The notes: generated from the sequence alone by a model not told the origin. DNA of 64,000 bases from Palleronia sediminis (GCF_004358695.1 NZ_SNAA01000012.1:62001-126000); one strand, 5' to 3'. Numbered from the stretch's first letter, positions 42,774 through 52,290 are shown. A program made the numbers and translations.

Positions 42774-43297
42774 CCGGCGCCCTCGGCCGCCTCGGCCTGC
42801 GCCTGCTGGCGCTTGGCGATGCCCTGGCGATAGATCTGGACGAAATCGATCGGCTCGAGATTGAGCGCTGGGAACCCGCCATCCGAGGTGATGTCGCTTA
42901 CGATCCGCCGGATGTAGGGGAACATCAACCGCGGCCCCTCGATCAGCAAAAACGGGTGAAGCTGGTTCTCGGGCACGTTCGACACCTCGAAGATGCCGCC
43001 ATATTCGAGCTCGAGCAGGAACAGCGTGTCCTGCGATTCCTTGTTCCTGGACGTGATGGTGAATTTTCCGATCACCTCGAAACGGTTCTCTTCGGCCCGC
43101 TTTTTCGCGTCGAGCGACACCTGCACCGATACGTCGGGCGTCACCTGCCCCTGAACGCCCTTGCGCGACACGATATTCTCGAACGACATGTCGCGGACAT
43201 ACTGGCCCAGCGGGCGCATCTGCGGCGAGGCCGGGGCGCTTCCGTTCTGGGCGGCGGGCTGCGGCGTCTCTGTCGGGGTCTGATCGTCTTCGGCCAT
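42764..43297 (-). CDS. secB: Export chaperone SecB
   Basis: Tetrameric cytoplasmic chaperone of 177 residues that hands unfolded preproteins to SecA. An acidic, low-complexity N-terminus of about 30 residues precedes the SecB core: QYVRDMSFENI, YGGIFEVSNVPENQLHPFLLIEGPRLMFPY and the SDGGFPALNLEPIDF stretch. The Shine-Dalgarno GGAGAG lies five bases before ATG 43297. It is oriented against dnaQ, as in related genomes. Confidence 0.94.
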   Translation of the reverse strand: MAEDDQTPTETPQPAAQNGSAPASPQMRPLGQYVRDMSFENIVSRKGVQGQVTPDVSVQVSLDAKKRAEENRFEVIGKFTITSRNKESQDTLFLLELEYGGIFEVSNVPENQLHPFLLIEGPRLMFPYIRRIVSDITSDGGFPALNLEPIDFVQIYRQGIAKRQQAQAEAAEGAGQA

Positions 43298-43363
43298 GGG
43301 GCTCTCCGTGCTGTGTCTGTCGTCTCGACTGCCGCCCGGACGTATCAGAGCGGCGGCGGCGCC

Positions 43364-43885
43364 TCAATCGTTCCGCGTCTCCCAGCCGGATCGGGGCGCG
43401 CGGGGGTCGCGGGGGCCGGTCTCGACCTCTTCGGCCTCGCCCTCGATCACATCGCCCCGCGCCCCCGGCCGGGGCCGCGGCCCGCGCGGGTCGATGGTGC
43501 CCGCGCCGTGCGTGGCGGTGCCATAGGTAAAGGTCTGCACGCGGATACGCTTGCGCGCCTCTCGAAAGATGTAGCGGCGCACGCCGGGTATGAGCAGCGA
43601 CAGACCGACGGCATCGGTGAAAAAGCCGGGCGTAAGCAGCAGCAGCCCCGCGGCAAGGATCATCGCCCCGTTGGCCAGCGGCTCGCTGGGATCGCGTAGC
43701 TCGTTCATGGACCGGCGCAGGTCGGACATCGCCGCGGCGCCTTGCGAGCGCACGAGCGAGGTGCCGACGATGGCGGTCAGCACCACGATCAGCAACGTGG
43801 GCCAGAGGCCGATGGCCCCGCCGACCTGGATGAACAGGCCGATCTCGATCAGCGGGATCAATATGAATGCGGCGAGCAGCCACAT
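43364..43885 (-). CDS. fxsA: FxsA-family membrane protein
   Basis: Inner-membrane protein of 173 residues. The N-terminus MWLLAAFILIPLIEIGLFIQVG is the FxsA signature; three further hydrophobic segments follow (LLIVVLTAIVGTSLV, MILAAGLLLLTPGFFTDAVG). The C-terminal 60 residues are cytoplasmic, rich in Pro, Arg and Glu. ATG at 43885 has GGAGGG seven bases upstream. FxsA of E. coli overcomes F exclusion of phage T7 when overproduced; its normal role is unknown. Divergent from the Tim44-like gene. Confidence 0.88.
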   Translation of the reverse strand: MWLLAAFILIPLIEIGLFIQVGGAIGLWPTLLIVVLTAIVGTSLVRSQGAAAMSDLRRSMNELRDPSEPLANGAMILAAGLLLLTPGFFTDAVGLSLLIPGVRRYIFREARKRIRVQTFTYGTATHGAGTIDPRGPRPRPGARGDVIEGEAEEVETGPRDPRAPRSGWETRND

Positions 43886-43988
43886 GGGCATTCCCTCCAT
43901 AGGTGGGCTGAACAGTGGACTTGGCCCCTGATGGTTCCTAGATAGGGACGAACCGAGCCCGATACCATTTCCAGTCCCGCGAGGCGCC

Positions 43989-44648
43989 ATGAGTTCCGCT
44001 GCCATTCAGCTTCTTGTCCTGGCGGGCATTGCCGTCTTCCTGATCTTGCGCCTGCGCAGCGTGCTCGGCACGCGCGAAGGGTTCGAAAAGGCGCCCGACA
44101 AGGTCAATGCCCCCGCCCGCCCCGGCCGTCCCGAACTCGAAGTGATCGAGGGCGGGCCGGATCATGACATAACCGACCATGTTCCCGACGGCTCGGAAAG
44201 CGCCAAGGCGCTTGCCGCGATGAAACTGGCCGAGCCGGGCTTCAACGTGAGCGAGTTCCTTACCGGCGCGCGCCAGGCCTACGAAATGATCCTCATGGCC
44301 TTCGAGCGGGGCGATATCTCGGGTGTGCGCGATTTCCTCGACCCCGAGGTGGCGCAGGCCTTCGATGCCGTGATCGCCGAGCGCGCGGAAAAGGGCCTGA
44401 CCATCGAAAGCTCCATCGTCGGCGTGCGCGATGTCGTGCTGCGCAGCGCGAGCTTTGACCGCGACAGCCGCGAGGGCGAACTGACGGTCCGTTTCGAGGC
44501 CGAGCTGACCACGGTCGTCAAGGATGCCGAGAACCGCATCGTCGAGGGCGATCCGAACGAGATCAAGCGGCAACGCGACACCTGGTCCTTTGCGCGCGAG
44601 ATGGGCGCGCAGGATCCGAACTGGCTGCTTGTCGCCACGGGCGAGTGA
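43989..44648 (+). CDS. Tim44/TimA domain protein
   Basis: Protein of 219 residues with one N-terminal membrane anchor (AIQLLVLAGIAVFLILRLRSVLG) and a C-terminal Tim44-like domain at about residues 75-215 (FLTGARQAYEMILMAFERGD, then DPEVAQAFDAVI and a final DTWSFAREM-x-DPNWLLVATGE). Bacterial TimA proteins are membrane-associated relatives of the mitochondrial import subunit Tim44. The domain ending WxFxR...DPNWxL is diagnostic. Start is ATG 43989; its stop overlaps the mltA start (TGATG). Confidence 0.87.
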   Translation: MSSAAIQLLVLAGIAVFLILRLRSVLGTREGFEKAPDKVNAPARPGRPELEVIEGGPDHDITDHVPDGSESAKALAAMKLAEPGFNVSEFLTGARQAYEMILMAFERGDISGVRDFLDPEVAQAFDAVIAERAEKGLTIESSIVGVRDVVLRSASFDRDSREGELTVRFEAELTTVVKDAENRIVEGDPNEIKRQRDTWSFAREMGAQDPNWLLVATGE

Positions 44649-45682
44649 TGCGTTACCTGGTTGCGGTCCTCGCGCTGCTGGCCGCGACCGCCGGCCCGCT
44701 CAGGGCCGGGACCGTGCATGACGTTCTGGACTGGTCCGAGATCGACGGGTGGTCCCAGGACGATCTCGACGAGGCGATGCGCGTCTTTCTCGAGACCTGC
44801 GGCGATCTGCGCGATCCCGACTGGCGGGCCGTTTGCCGCGTGGGCAAGACCGGCGCGGCTGAGGGGCTGGACGGCGACACCTATTTCCGCGCCTTTTTCC
44901 GCCCGGTCCTCATCGAGGACGGGGCCGAGATGCTGTTCACCGGCTATTACGAGCCCGAACTGCGCGGTTCGCGGGTCCAGACGCCGTTCTATCGCTACCC
45001 TCTCTATCGTCTGCCGCCCGAGGCCGCCGAGGGATCGTTCGCCAGCCGGGCCGAGATCGAGGAGCTGGGCCTGCTCGACGGGCGCGGGCTCGAGATCGCG
45101 TGGCTCTCGGACCCGGTCGATGTCTATTTCCTCCAGGTTCAGGGCTCGGGGCGCATCCGCCTGACCGACGGGACCGCGCTGCGCGTCGGCTATGCCGGCA
45201 AGAACGGCCATTCTTACCGCTCGGTCGGCAAGGAGCTGATCCGCCGCGGCGACATGGAGCCGCACAAGGTGTCGGCCAGCGCCATCCGCCAATGGGTCCG
45301 CGAGCGCGGCGACGAAGGCCGCCGCGCGCTGCATCACAACCCCTCCTACGTCTTCTTTCGCGAGGTGAACGAGGTTCCGTGGTCGCGCGGGCCGCTCGGG
45401 GCGATGAACCGTTCCCTGACGGCGATGCGATCCGTTGCCATCGACCCCGATATCGTCAAGCTCGGGGCGCCGGTCTGGATCGAAAAGGACGGCGCCGAGC
45501 CGATGCGCCGCCTCATGGTCGCCCAGGATACCGGCGCCGCGATCAAGGGCGCGCAGCGGGCGGATATCTTTTTCGGCACGGGCGAAAGCGCCGGGCGCAA
45601 GGCCGGGACGATCCGCGACGGCGGGCGCATGGTCGTCCTCCTCCCGATCCAGAGGGCCTATTCGCTCGCCACGGGGTTGTGA
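44648..45682 (+). CDS. mltA: Membrane-bound lytic murein transglycosylase A
   Basis: Periplasmic peptidoglycan-cleaving enzyme of 344 residues. A signal peptide covers about the first 20 residues (LLAATAGPLRAG). The MltA domain has FTGYYEPELRGSR and VDVYFLQVQGSGRIRL. The C-terminal 3D domain carries the catalytic Asp region VAQDTGAAIKGAQRADIFFGTG. No lipobox cysteine is seen, so unlike the E. coli protein it is probably not a lipoprotein. Start ATG overlaps the previous stop, and the stop overlaps the Smr gene (TGATG). Confidence 0.94.
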   Translation: MRYLVAVLALLAATAGPLRAGTVHDVLDWSEIDGWSQDDLDEAMRVFLETCGDLRDPDWRAVCRVGKTGAAEGLDGDTYFRAFFRPVLIEDGAEMLFTGYYEPELRGSRVQTPFYRYPLYRLPPEAAEGSFASRAEIEELGLLDGRGLEIAWLSDPVDVYFLQVQGSGRIRLTDGTALRVGYAGKNGHSYRSVGKELIRRGDMEPHKVSASAIRQWVRERGDEGRRALHHNPSYVFFREVNEVPWSRGPLGAMNRSLTAMRSVAIDPDIVKLGAPVWIEKDGAEPMRRLMVAQDTGAAIKGAQRADIFFGTGESAGRKAGTIRDGGRMVVLLPIQRAYSLATGL

Positions 45683-46278
45683 TGGCGGGGGGTGGACGAC
45701 GGACCCGCGGGCTCAGCCGCGACGATGTCGAGGAATGGCACCGCTATACCCGGCACGTCACCAGCGCGCCGGGCCGCCCCGCCCCCGCGGCGCCGAAACC
45801 GGCGCCGCGCCCGTCGCGCCCCGCGCCCCCCGCCGCAGCCCGCGCCGGCACCGCCATTCCCACCGATTTCGGCATCGGCGTGCGCGCCGGGGCGCCGGTG
45901 ACGCAGTTCACGGCACCGTCCGCGGATGCGGGCCAGCCGCGGCCGGGGTCCAAGAAGCCGCCGCGCCTTGGGCGGGGAAAGCACCGGATCGAGGCACGGC
46001 TCGACCTGCACGGCTATACGCTGGCCGAGGCGCGCCCCGAATTGACGAGCTTCGTCCTCGGCTCGCAGCAACGGGGGCTGACGCGGATTCTCGTCATCAC
46101 CGGCAAAGGCCGCTCGGGACCGCCGCGGGGCGAGGGACCGGCGGGCATCCTGCGCCGGTTCACCCCGGTCTGGCTGGCGCAGCCGCCGCTGGCGCAGGCC
46201 GTGCGGGATTGGCATATCGCGCCTGCCAATCTCGGCGGCGACGGTGCGTTGGTCCTACGCCTCGGACGGCCGCGGTAG
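45682..46278 (+). CDS. Smr-domain protein
   Basis: Protein of 198 residues. The first half is a disordered Pro/Ala/Arg-rich tail. The C-terminal Smr domain (about residues 110-195) has LDLHGYTLAEA and VITGKGRSG, the two motifs of this nuclease fold, which is shared with the MutS2 C-terminus. Smr domains cleave RNA or DNA; a role in ribosome or DNA quality control is possible. It ends the maf-to-smr rightward gene series and overlaps the convergent MFS gene by 24 bases. Confidence 0.9.
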   Translation: MAGGGRRTRGLSRDDVEEWHRYTRHVTSAPGRPAPAAPKPAPRPSRPAPPAAARAGTAIPTDFGIGVRAGAPVTQFTAPSADAGQPRPGSKKPPRLGRGKHRIEARLDLHGYTLAEARPELTSFVLGSQQRGLTRILVITGKGRSGPPRGEGPAGILRRFTPVWLAQPPLAQAVRDWHIAPANLGGDGALVLRLGRPR

Positions 46279-47484
46279 CGTGGGCTTGGCCCGCGCGATG
46301 CCGATTCCCGTGCAGATCGCCGCGAGGACGAAATAGACCGCGATCCCGGTCAACTGGTCCTCGAACGGAACGCCCATGTCGATCAGCACCCCGGTCAGGG
46401 CCGGCCCGATGGCGGTTCCCATCACCATGACGGCCTGCGCCAGAGCCCGGATCGCGCCCATGTGCCGCGTGCCGTAGAACTCGGCCCAGAAGGCGTTGGG
46501 CACGGTCGAGTTCATCCCCTGCGACAGCCCCATGAGCCCCAGCGCCACCGCCGCCCCGCCCAGCGTATCGGTCAGGCCGAAGACGACGAACCCCGCTGCC
46601 ATGGGAAGCTGGTAGAGCGGCATCATCCGCGCGGTGCCGATCCGGTCGATCACGAAACCCGAGGTAAAGACCGACACGATGGCCGCGGCGGTAAAGACCG
46701 GGAACAGGGTGACGAGGTTCAGATGCTCCCACCCCTTTGTCTCGGCCAGGTGGACCTGGTGAAAGAACAGCGCCGTGCCGAAAGCCGCCGGACCCAGCAG
46801 CGCCGGGATCAGGAGCCAGTAAAGGTAATGCCGCAGCATGTCGGGGCGGCGCCACTCGCGCCCCCCCATCCCCATGCCCTGCGGCCCGGCGGCGATGGAT
46901 TGCGGCGTCCGTTCAAGCCTCAGAAGCGGCCAGAGCAGCGGCAGGATCGCTGCGACGATCAGCGCGCAGACAAGCCACAGGCTGCGCCAGGACAGGGCCC
47001 CCATGGCAGCGACGAAGATCATCGGCAGGAACGCCTGCCCCATCTCGATGCCGACCATCGACACCGACAGCGCCTTGCCGCGCGACCTGACGAACCACCG
47101 TGCCATCGCCACGGTCGAGATCAGGATCGACATACCCTGGCCAAAAAACCGCAACCCGAACACCGCGACCGTCAAGAGCGCGACATTGGGGGTCAGCGCC
47201 ATGCCGACGCAGGCCAGCACGAGGCACCCCAGAACGGCCGGCCCGACGCTGCGGACGCGGAACCGGTCGGTAAGCCCCCCGGCCCAGACCATCACCGCCG
47301 CCGAGGCCAGCGTTCCGATGGAATAGACCGCGCCCCAGTCGCCATGCGACAGGCCGAACTCGGCGCGGATCTCGCCGGCAAAGACCGAGATGAAGAACGT
47401 CTGCCCGAAGGACGAACAAAAGGTCAGCAGCACGCCGACAAGCAGAAAGGGCGCATTGGCGCGGAGGAAGGCGAAGAAACTCAT
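46255..47484 (-). CDS. Major facilitator superfamily transporter
   Basis: Membrane transporter of 409 residues with twelve hydrophobic segments. The loop 2-3 motif appears as GGLTDRFRVRSVGP, and the second half has its own version, FVIDRIGTARMMP. A long cytoplasmic loop (about residues 190-215) divides the two six-helix bundles. Substrate cannot be deduced; the HQVHLAETKGW stretch between helices resembles oxalate/formate-antiporter-like or monocarboxylate-type carriers. Lies between smr and hslU on the same strand as hslU, 59 bases downstream. Confidence 0.85.
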   Translation of the reverse strand: MSFFAFLRANAPFLLVGVLLTFCSSFGQTFFISVFAGEIRAEFGLSHGDWGAVYSIGTLASAAVMVWAGGLTDRFRVRSVGPAVLGCLVLACVGMALTPNVALLTVAVFGLRFFGQGMSILISTVAMARWFVRSRGKALSVSMVGIEMGQAFLPMIFVAAMGALSWRSLWLVCALIVAAILPLLWPLLRLERTPQSIAAGPQGMGMGGREWRRPDMLRHYLYWLLIPALLGPAAFGTALFFHQVHLAETKGWEHLNLVTLFPVFTAAAIVSVFTSGFVIDRIGTARMMPLYQLPMAAGFVVFGLTDTLGGAAVALGLMGLSQGMNSTVPNAFWAEFYGTRHMGAIRALAQAVMVMGTAIGPALTGVLIDMGVPFEDQLTGIAVYFVLAAICTGIGIARAKPTLPRPSEA

Positions 47485-47543
47485 CCGCCTTCATTTGCGC
47501 CAAGCCGCGCCGATGGAAAGGGGCAATCGGCGCCCCACGCGCG

Positions 47544-48854
47544 TCAGAGCACGTAGCGGCTCATGTCGACCGAGCGGCTGAGTTCGCCCAGGTGGGTTTC
47601 GACAAAGGCATCGTCCACCGTGACCGTCTGTCCCCCGCGATCGGGCGCGGCAAAGGACAGCTCTTCGAACACGCGCTCCATCACCGTGTAGAGCCGGCGC
47701 GCGCCGATATTCTCTACCGACCGGTTCACCTCGGCGGCGATCCGGGCCAGCGCCGCGATGCCGTTCTCGGTGAACTCGACGGTGACGTTCTCGGTGCCCA
47801 GAAGCGCGCTGTATTGCCGTGTCAGCGCGTTGTCGGTCTCGGTCAGGATACGCACGAAATCGTCCTCGGTCAGATCCCGCAGTTCGACCCGGATCGGCAG
47901 ACGCCCCTGAAGCTCGGGCAGCAGATCGCTGGGCTTGGCGACGTGGAACGCCCCGCTGGCGATGAACAGGATATGATCGGTGCGGACCGAACCGTGCTTG
48001 GTGGCGACGGTCGTACCCTCGATCAGGGGCAGCAGGTCGCGCTGCACGCCCTCGCGGCTGACCTCGCCCCCGCGCGAATCCTGCCGCGCGCAGACCTTGT
48101 CGATCTCGTCCAGGAACACGATGCCGTTTTCCTCGACCGCCTCGATGGCGGCCTTGGTCACGGTCTCGTCGTCGAGCAGCTTGTCGGCCTCTTCGCTGAC
48201 GAGGATGTCGTAGCTTTCAGCGACGGTCAGCGTCTTGCGCACCTTGCGCCCGCCCATCGCCTTTCCGAACAGGTCGCCCAGGTTCATCATGCCGCCCTGG
48301 CCGGGCGGCATCCCCGGAATGTCCATCATCCCGCCCATGGGGTTCGACGTGTCGGCGATGTCCAGCGTCACCTTGGTCTCGTTCAACTCGCCCGCGCGCA
48401 GCTTGTGGCGGAACATGTCGCGCGTGCCCTCGCGCGCGTTCTCGCCGGCGATGGCCTCGATCACGCGCTCTTCTGCATTGGCCTCGGCCTTGGCCTTGAC
48501 GGTTTTGCGCATGTGGTCGCGCGTCATGGTGATCGACTGCTCGACCAGGTCGCGCACGATCTGCTCGACATCGCGGCCGACATAGCCGACCTCGGTGAAC
48601 TTGGTCGCCTCGACCTTGAGAAAGGGCGCGCGCGCCAGTCGGGCCAGCCTGCGGCTGATCTCGGTCTTGCCGACGCCGGTGGGGCCGATCATCAGGATGT
48701 TCTTGGGATACACCTCCTCCTGAAGCTCGGGAGGAAGCTGCCTGCGGCGCCAACGGTTGCGCAGGGCGACGGCCACGGCCCGCTTGGCGTCCTTCTGGCC
48801 GATGATGAAACGGTCGAGTTCCGAGACGATCTCGCGGGGGGTCAGGTCTGTCAT
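47544..48854 (-). CDS. hslU: ATP-dependent protease ATPase subunit HslU
   Basis: AAA+ unfoldase of 436 residues. N-terminus [33 protein letters not shown] in parts, Walker [10 protein letters not shown] at residues 57-65, the pore-loop region [14 protein letters not shown], the intermediate domain with a Met/Gly-rich stretch ([20 protein letters not shown]), Walker [10 protein letters not shown] and the C-terminal [15 protein letters not shown] tail that activates HslV. ATG at 48854 gives the standard length. The peptidase gene hslV, usually adjacent, is not in the window. Confidence 0.95.
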   Translation of the reverse strand: MTDLTPREIVSELDRFIIGQKDAKRAVAVALRNRWRRRQLPPELQEEVYPKNILMIGPTGVGKTEISRRLARLARAPFLKVEATKFTEVGYVGRDVEQIVRDLVEQSITMTRDHMRKTVKAKAEANAEERVIEAIAGENAREGTRDMFRHKLRAGELNETKVTLDIADTSNPMGGMMDIPGMPPGQGGMMNLGDLFGKAMGGRKVRKTLTVAESYDILVSEEADKLLDDETVTKAAIEAVEENGIVFLDEIDKVCARQDSRGGEVSREGVQRDLLPLIEGTTVATKHGSVRTDHILFIASGAFHVAKPSDLLPELQGRLPIRVELRDLTEDDFVRILTETDNALTRQYSALLGTENVTVEFTENGIAALARIAAEVNRSVENIGARRLYTVMERVFEELSFAAPDRGGQTVTVDDAFVETHLGELSRSVDMSRYVL

Positions 48855-48913
48855 GCGAGCGCATGTAAGACCCCCGCGCGGATTCGCAATCCCGATTGCC
48901 GGTGTCGCGCCGC

Positions 48914-48965
48914 TTGACGCAAGGGCGGCCGGGGATCTACAGACGTTCCCCGGCCAGACAGGACC
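48914..48965 (+). promoter_or_regulatory. Possible promoter and 5' stem-loop of the WYL gene
   Basis: TTGACG at 48914-48919 and TCTACA at 48936-48941 with 16-base spacing could be a promoter. GGCCGGGG (48927-48934) and CCCCGGCC (48948-48955) form a perfect stem that overlaps it. Assignment is tentative. Confidence 0.35.
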
Positions 48966-48969
48966 CACC

Positions 48970-49590
48970 ATGCTCGCCCGATTGAAAGCCATCTTCCGCC
49001 CCGCATCCGCCCGCGAAAGCGGCGCGCTGATCGGTCGACGCGAGTTGGTGCGGCTGGCCGGGGCAGGGGTCTTGCTGCCGGTCGCGGCACGGGCCGCGCC
49101 GCCCCCCGCGCCGATGACGCCCGTCGATCTCTCGGCCGCGATCCGCGGGTTGGCGGCCCTGTCGCGCGGGGCCGACCCCGCCTTTGCCGCGACGATCGAG
49201 GCCGCGCTCGACCGGCTCGAGGCCGAGACGCCGCTGGCGCGCAAGCTCTGCGCCCTGCATCGCGACTATCCGCGCAACATGTCCGATCGCGGCTTTCGCC
49301 CCGAATTGGCGGTCGATGCGGCGCTGATCCACGGCGCGGCCCACCGCTCGCGCCCGATCTCCTTCGCCTATCGTGACCTCGCCGGGCGCGAGACCCGCCG
49401 CCGCGTCCTGCCCATCGAGGTCGTCCACCCGCCCTCGGGCATCCTGCTGCTGGCATGGTGCGACCTGCGCCACGCGCATCGCAAGTTCTTCCTCCACGCG
49501 ATGAGCGACCTTGCGATCCACGACGACAGTTTCGCCCACCGCCGCGAGGCGTTGATCGACGAGCTGCTCGAGGGTGGGGCCGGGGTCTGA
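48970..49590 (+). CDS. WYL-domain protein with Tat-like N-terminal leader
   Basis: Protein of 206 residues. The C-terminal half is a WYL domain: [29 protein letters not shown], then [22 protein letters not shown] in pieces. WYL domains usually sense ligands in cytoplasmic DNA-binding regulators. Here there is no helix-turn-helix; instead residues 22-43 are [21 protein letters not shown], a twin-arginine-like signal with a hydrophobic core and an ARA-A cleavage site. If exported, this would be an unusual location for WYL. The function is unknown. It is divergent from hslU. Confidence 0.75.
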   Translation: MLARLKAIFRPASARESGALIGRRELVRLAGAGVLLPVAARAAPPPAPMTPVDLSAAIRGLAALSRGADPAFAATIEAALDRLEAETPLARKLCALHRDYPRNMSDRGFRPELAVDAALIHGAAHRSRPISFAYRDLAGRETRRRVLPIEVVHPPSGILLLAWCDLRHAHRKFFLHAMSDLAIHDDSFAHRREALIDELLEGGAGV

Positions 49591-49615
49591 CATGGCCGTG
49601 TTTTCGGCCGACCCG

Positions 49616-50590
49616 TCAGATCCTTGCCAGGCGCATCACCGTCTCGCAGTTGGCGAGGCTGGTGGCCAGAACGTCGATCACGCCGGTCCTGAGCGCGCCC
49701 AGAATGGCGCGCGCCTTGCTTTCCTCCGATGCGATCGCGATCGTCGTGCTGATCCGCTTGAGATCCTCGCGACAGAGGCCGACCACCCGGCCTGAGAGGT
49801 TGCCGCCGGTGGGCTGACCGGCATCGTCGTAGAAGTCGTATCCCAAAAGGTCGCCGGTCGCGCCCGCGGCCTGCACCGCCTGCAATTCGTCCACCGAGAA
49901 CCAGCCCATTCGCGCCATATGACTATCGGCCCCGAGATCGCCGACGCCGACAAGGGCCAGATCCGCGCTGCGTGCGAGGTTGAGGGTTCGGCGAACGGTG
50001 TCATGGCTCATCAAACGTTCGCGCAGTTCGGCATCGGGGACGAAGGCCGGGGCATAGAGCGTTTCGGCCCGTCCTCCGAATCGCTCGGCAAGAGCGCGGC
50101 ATATATGGTCCGCATTGCCGAGTGCGCCAGCCTCGGTCGCACCGCCGGAGCCTGCAACGAAAACCAGGTTGTCGAACCGCACCTGCGTCTGGACGCGGGC
50201 GATCTCGGCCACGTTGCGCCCCATACCCACCGCCAAGACGAGCCCCTCCCTGAGGTTGGTTTCAAGATAGGCGCTGACGACCGTCGCGACGGCTCGACGC
50301 TGTCGTTCAGGCGCGCCAACGGTCGGCGCGACCAGAAGATGGCGCAACCCGAAAGCCTCGCGGAACGCTTCCTCGATCTCGCGGGTCCGCGACGAGTGAT
50401 ACCTCACCCGAACCTCGACTACGCCTTCCGAGAGAGCCTGACGCAGAAGCCTGTTCACCTTCATGCGTGACATGGAAAGCGACCGGGCGATCGCATCCTG
50501 GGTTTCGCCCTCGATGTGATAGCGGCGCGCGACCTCGGACAACAGACCGCCATCGGGTCGCGCCGCGGGATCGAATACACGCTCTGACAT
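49616..50590 (-). CDS. SorC-family transcriptional regulator
   Basis: Regulator of 324 residues. An N-terminal helix-turn-helix (ARRYHIEGETQDAIARSLSMSRMKVNRLL) is followed by the SorC sugar-binding domain with AVGMGRNVAEIA, VFVAGSGGATEAG and LVGVGDLGADS, related to ribose-5-phosphate isomerase fold. Such proteins bind sugar phosphates and control sugar and polyol operons. It is divergent from the RbsA-type gene and the catabolic operon 50803-56869, of which it is the likely controller. Effector would be a phosphorylated product made by the DhaK-DhaL kinase. Confidence 0.9.
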   Translation of the reverse strand: MSERVFDPAARPDGGLLSEVARRYHIEGETQDAIARSLSMSRMKVNRLLRQALSEGVVEVRVRYHSSRTREIEEAFREAFGLRHLLVAPTVGAPERQRRAVATVVSAYLETNLREGLVLAVGMGRNVAEIARVQTQVRFDNLVFVAGSGGATEAGALGNADHICRALAERFGGRAETLYAPAFVPDAELRERLMSHDTVRRTLNLARSADLALVGVGDLGADSHMARMGWFSVDELQAVQAAGATGDLLGYDFYDDAGQPTGGNLSGRVVGLCREDLKRISTTIAIASEESKARAILGALRTGVIDVLATSLANCETVMRLARI

Positions 50591-50802
50591 GAGGCGCCCT
50601 CCTCAATGACCGTCGAACGGGTCTCGACGATCAGAAGATCGCCCGAATGCACGGGTCATCGCTAGCACGAAACGGACGGGCGGGCGAAAGATATCGTTCC
50701 GGCGCCATTAAAGCAGACATTTGTTTCGCATGCGCAGCGAAAACTTTCCATTGACGACTCTGTGCAGATGAACAACGGTCGGATCAATCGAAAGGGGGTT
50801 TC
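50591..50802. promoter_or_regulatory. Divergent promoter region with inverted repeat (SorC operator candidate)
   Basis: Between the SorC regulator and the sugar ABC operon. An inverted repeat TTTCGC (50724-50729) with GCGAAA (50737-50742) lies just upstream of a TTGACG (50751-50756) that could be the -35 of the rightward operon. The ABC start codon is GTG with AAAGGGGG upstream. Binding of the regulator is inferred. Confidence 0.5.
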
Positions 50803-52290
50803 GTGTCGTCACCGTTGCTTGAAGTCGAAGGGTTACGAAAGTCGTTCGGCGGTGTGTCTGCCCTGCGCGACGGACGATTCCGCCTCGAACGCGGGTCGGT
50901 TCATGCCTTTTGCGGGGGCAACGGTGCGGGAAAGTCCACCTTCCTCAAGATCGTCATGGGTATTCTGCCACGAGACGGCGGCACTATCCGACTGAACGGG
51001 CGCGCGGTTTCCTTTACTTCGCCCCGCGACGCGCTTGCAGCGGGTATCTCGATCATCGAGCAGGAGTTGAGCCCCGTCCCCGCCATGACCGTGGCCGAGA
51101 ACGTCTTTCTCGGGCGCGAACCGGTGGGCCTGTTCGGGCGGATCGATTTCGCGAAGATGAATGCCGCGACAAGCGACCTGATGGATCGGCTCGGCTTTTC
51201 CATAGCACCGACCGCGCTGATGATGGACCTGACTGTGGCACAGGTGCAGCTCGTCGAGATCGCCAAGGCTATTTCCTACGATGCCGAGGTCATCATCATG
51301 GATGAACCGACCTCGGCGCTGGGTGAGGCCGAGGCCGATCACCTTTTCGAGGCGATCAAGGTCATGAAGAACGAGGGCAAGGGCGTGATCTACGTCTCGC
51401 ACCGTCTGACCGAGATCTTCGGCGTGGCCGACACCTATACCGTGCTGCGCGACGGGGCATTCGTCGAGGAGGGACGGATCGAGGATATCGACAAGACCCG
51501 CCTCGTCGAGCTGATCGTCGGCCGTCCCCTGACCGAAGAGTTCGCCAAGGGAAACAAGCCACAAAACGAAATCGTGCTCAAGGTCGAGGGCATCGACGCC
51601 GCGCATGGCGTGCGCGACGTTTCCTTCGAATTGCGACGCGGCGAGATCCTTGGGTTCTACGGTCTGATGGGCTCGGGCCGAACCGAGATTCTGGAACGTA
51701 TTTTTGGCCTTTCCCCCGATTCCGTAGCCGGGCGGATCACCATCGAGGGGCGCAATCTTGCCGCGCGAGCGCCTCGCGATGCCATCCGTGCCGGGCTTGC
51801 CCTCGTGACCGAGGATCGCAAGGGCTCGGGGCTGGTCATGACGCAGGACGTGCGGGCCAATGCCTGCCTCGCGCGACTGGAAAAGCTGCAGGCCTCGCCC
51901 CTGATGATGTCGACCTCGGCCGAGCGTGATGCCGCCCGCCGTGTCATCGACCTTTTCGGCATCAAAACGGCATCCGACCGCCTCGGCGTGTCGAACCTTT
52001 CGGGCGGTAATCAACAAAAGGTGGTCTTGGGCAAATGGTACCTGACCGAGCCCCGGATCCTTTTGCTCGACGAGCCGACGCGCGGTGTCGATGTCGGCGC
52101 CAAACGCGAGATCTATCAGATCGTCTCGGATTTCGCTTCGGAGGGCGGGGCGGTCATCCTCGTCTCGTCCGAGATCGAAGAGGTGCTTGGCATGGCCGAC
52201 AGGACATTGGTCATGCGCGACGGACGAGTGGCCGGCATCCTCGACGGGGCGGAGATGACCGCGCCCGCGCTATTGCATTTAGCCGCATGA
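50803..52290 (+). CDS. Sugar/polyol ABC transporter ATP-binding protein (RbsA-like)
   Basis: Double-ATPase subunit of 495 residues. The first domain has Walker A GGNGAGKST (an unusual Gly in place of the common Glu) and Walker B VIIMDEPTSALG. The second has the degenerate GLMGSGRTE typical of RbsA proteins, LSGGNQQKV and LLLDEPTRGVDVG. Start is GTG at 50803 behind AAAGGGGG. It energises import through the permease encoded 13 bases downstream. Downstream catabolic genes suggest a tetritol or related polyol rather than ribose. Confidence 0.92.
   Translation: MSSPLLEVEGLRKSFGGVSALRDGRFRLERGSVHAFCGGNGAGKSTFLKIVMGILPRDGGTIRLNGRAVSFTSPRDALAAGISIIEQELSPVPAMTVAENVFLGREPVGLFGRIDFAKMNAATSDLMDRLGFSIAPTALMMDLTVAQVQLVEIAKAISYDAEVIIMDEPTSALGEAEADHLFEAIKVMKNEGKGVIYVSHRLTEIFGVADTYTVLRDGAFVEEGRIEDIDKTRLVELIVGRPLTEEFAKGNKPQNEIVLKVEGIDAAHGVRDVSFELRRGEILGFYGLMGSGRTEILERIFGLSPDSVAGRITIEGRNLAARAPRDAIRAGLALVTEDRKGSGLVMTQDVRANACLARLEKLQASPLMMSTSAERDAARRVIDLFGIKTASDRLGVSNLSGGNQQKVVLGKWYLTEPRILLLDEPTRGVDVGAKREIYQIVSDFASEGGAVILVSSEIEEVLGMADRTLVMRDGRVAGILDGAEMTAPALLHLAA

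Noticed and set aside
47545-49244. Longer hslU reading frame beginning at 49244
   Set aside because: The extension overlaps the divergent WYL gene and is not conserved HslU sequence; the ATG at 48854 gives the standard length.
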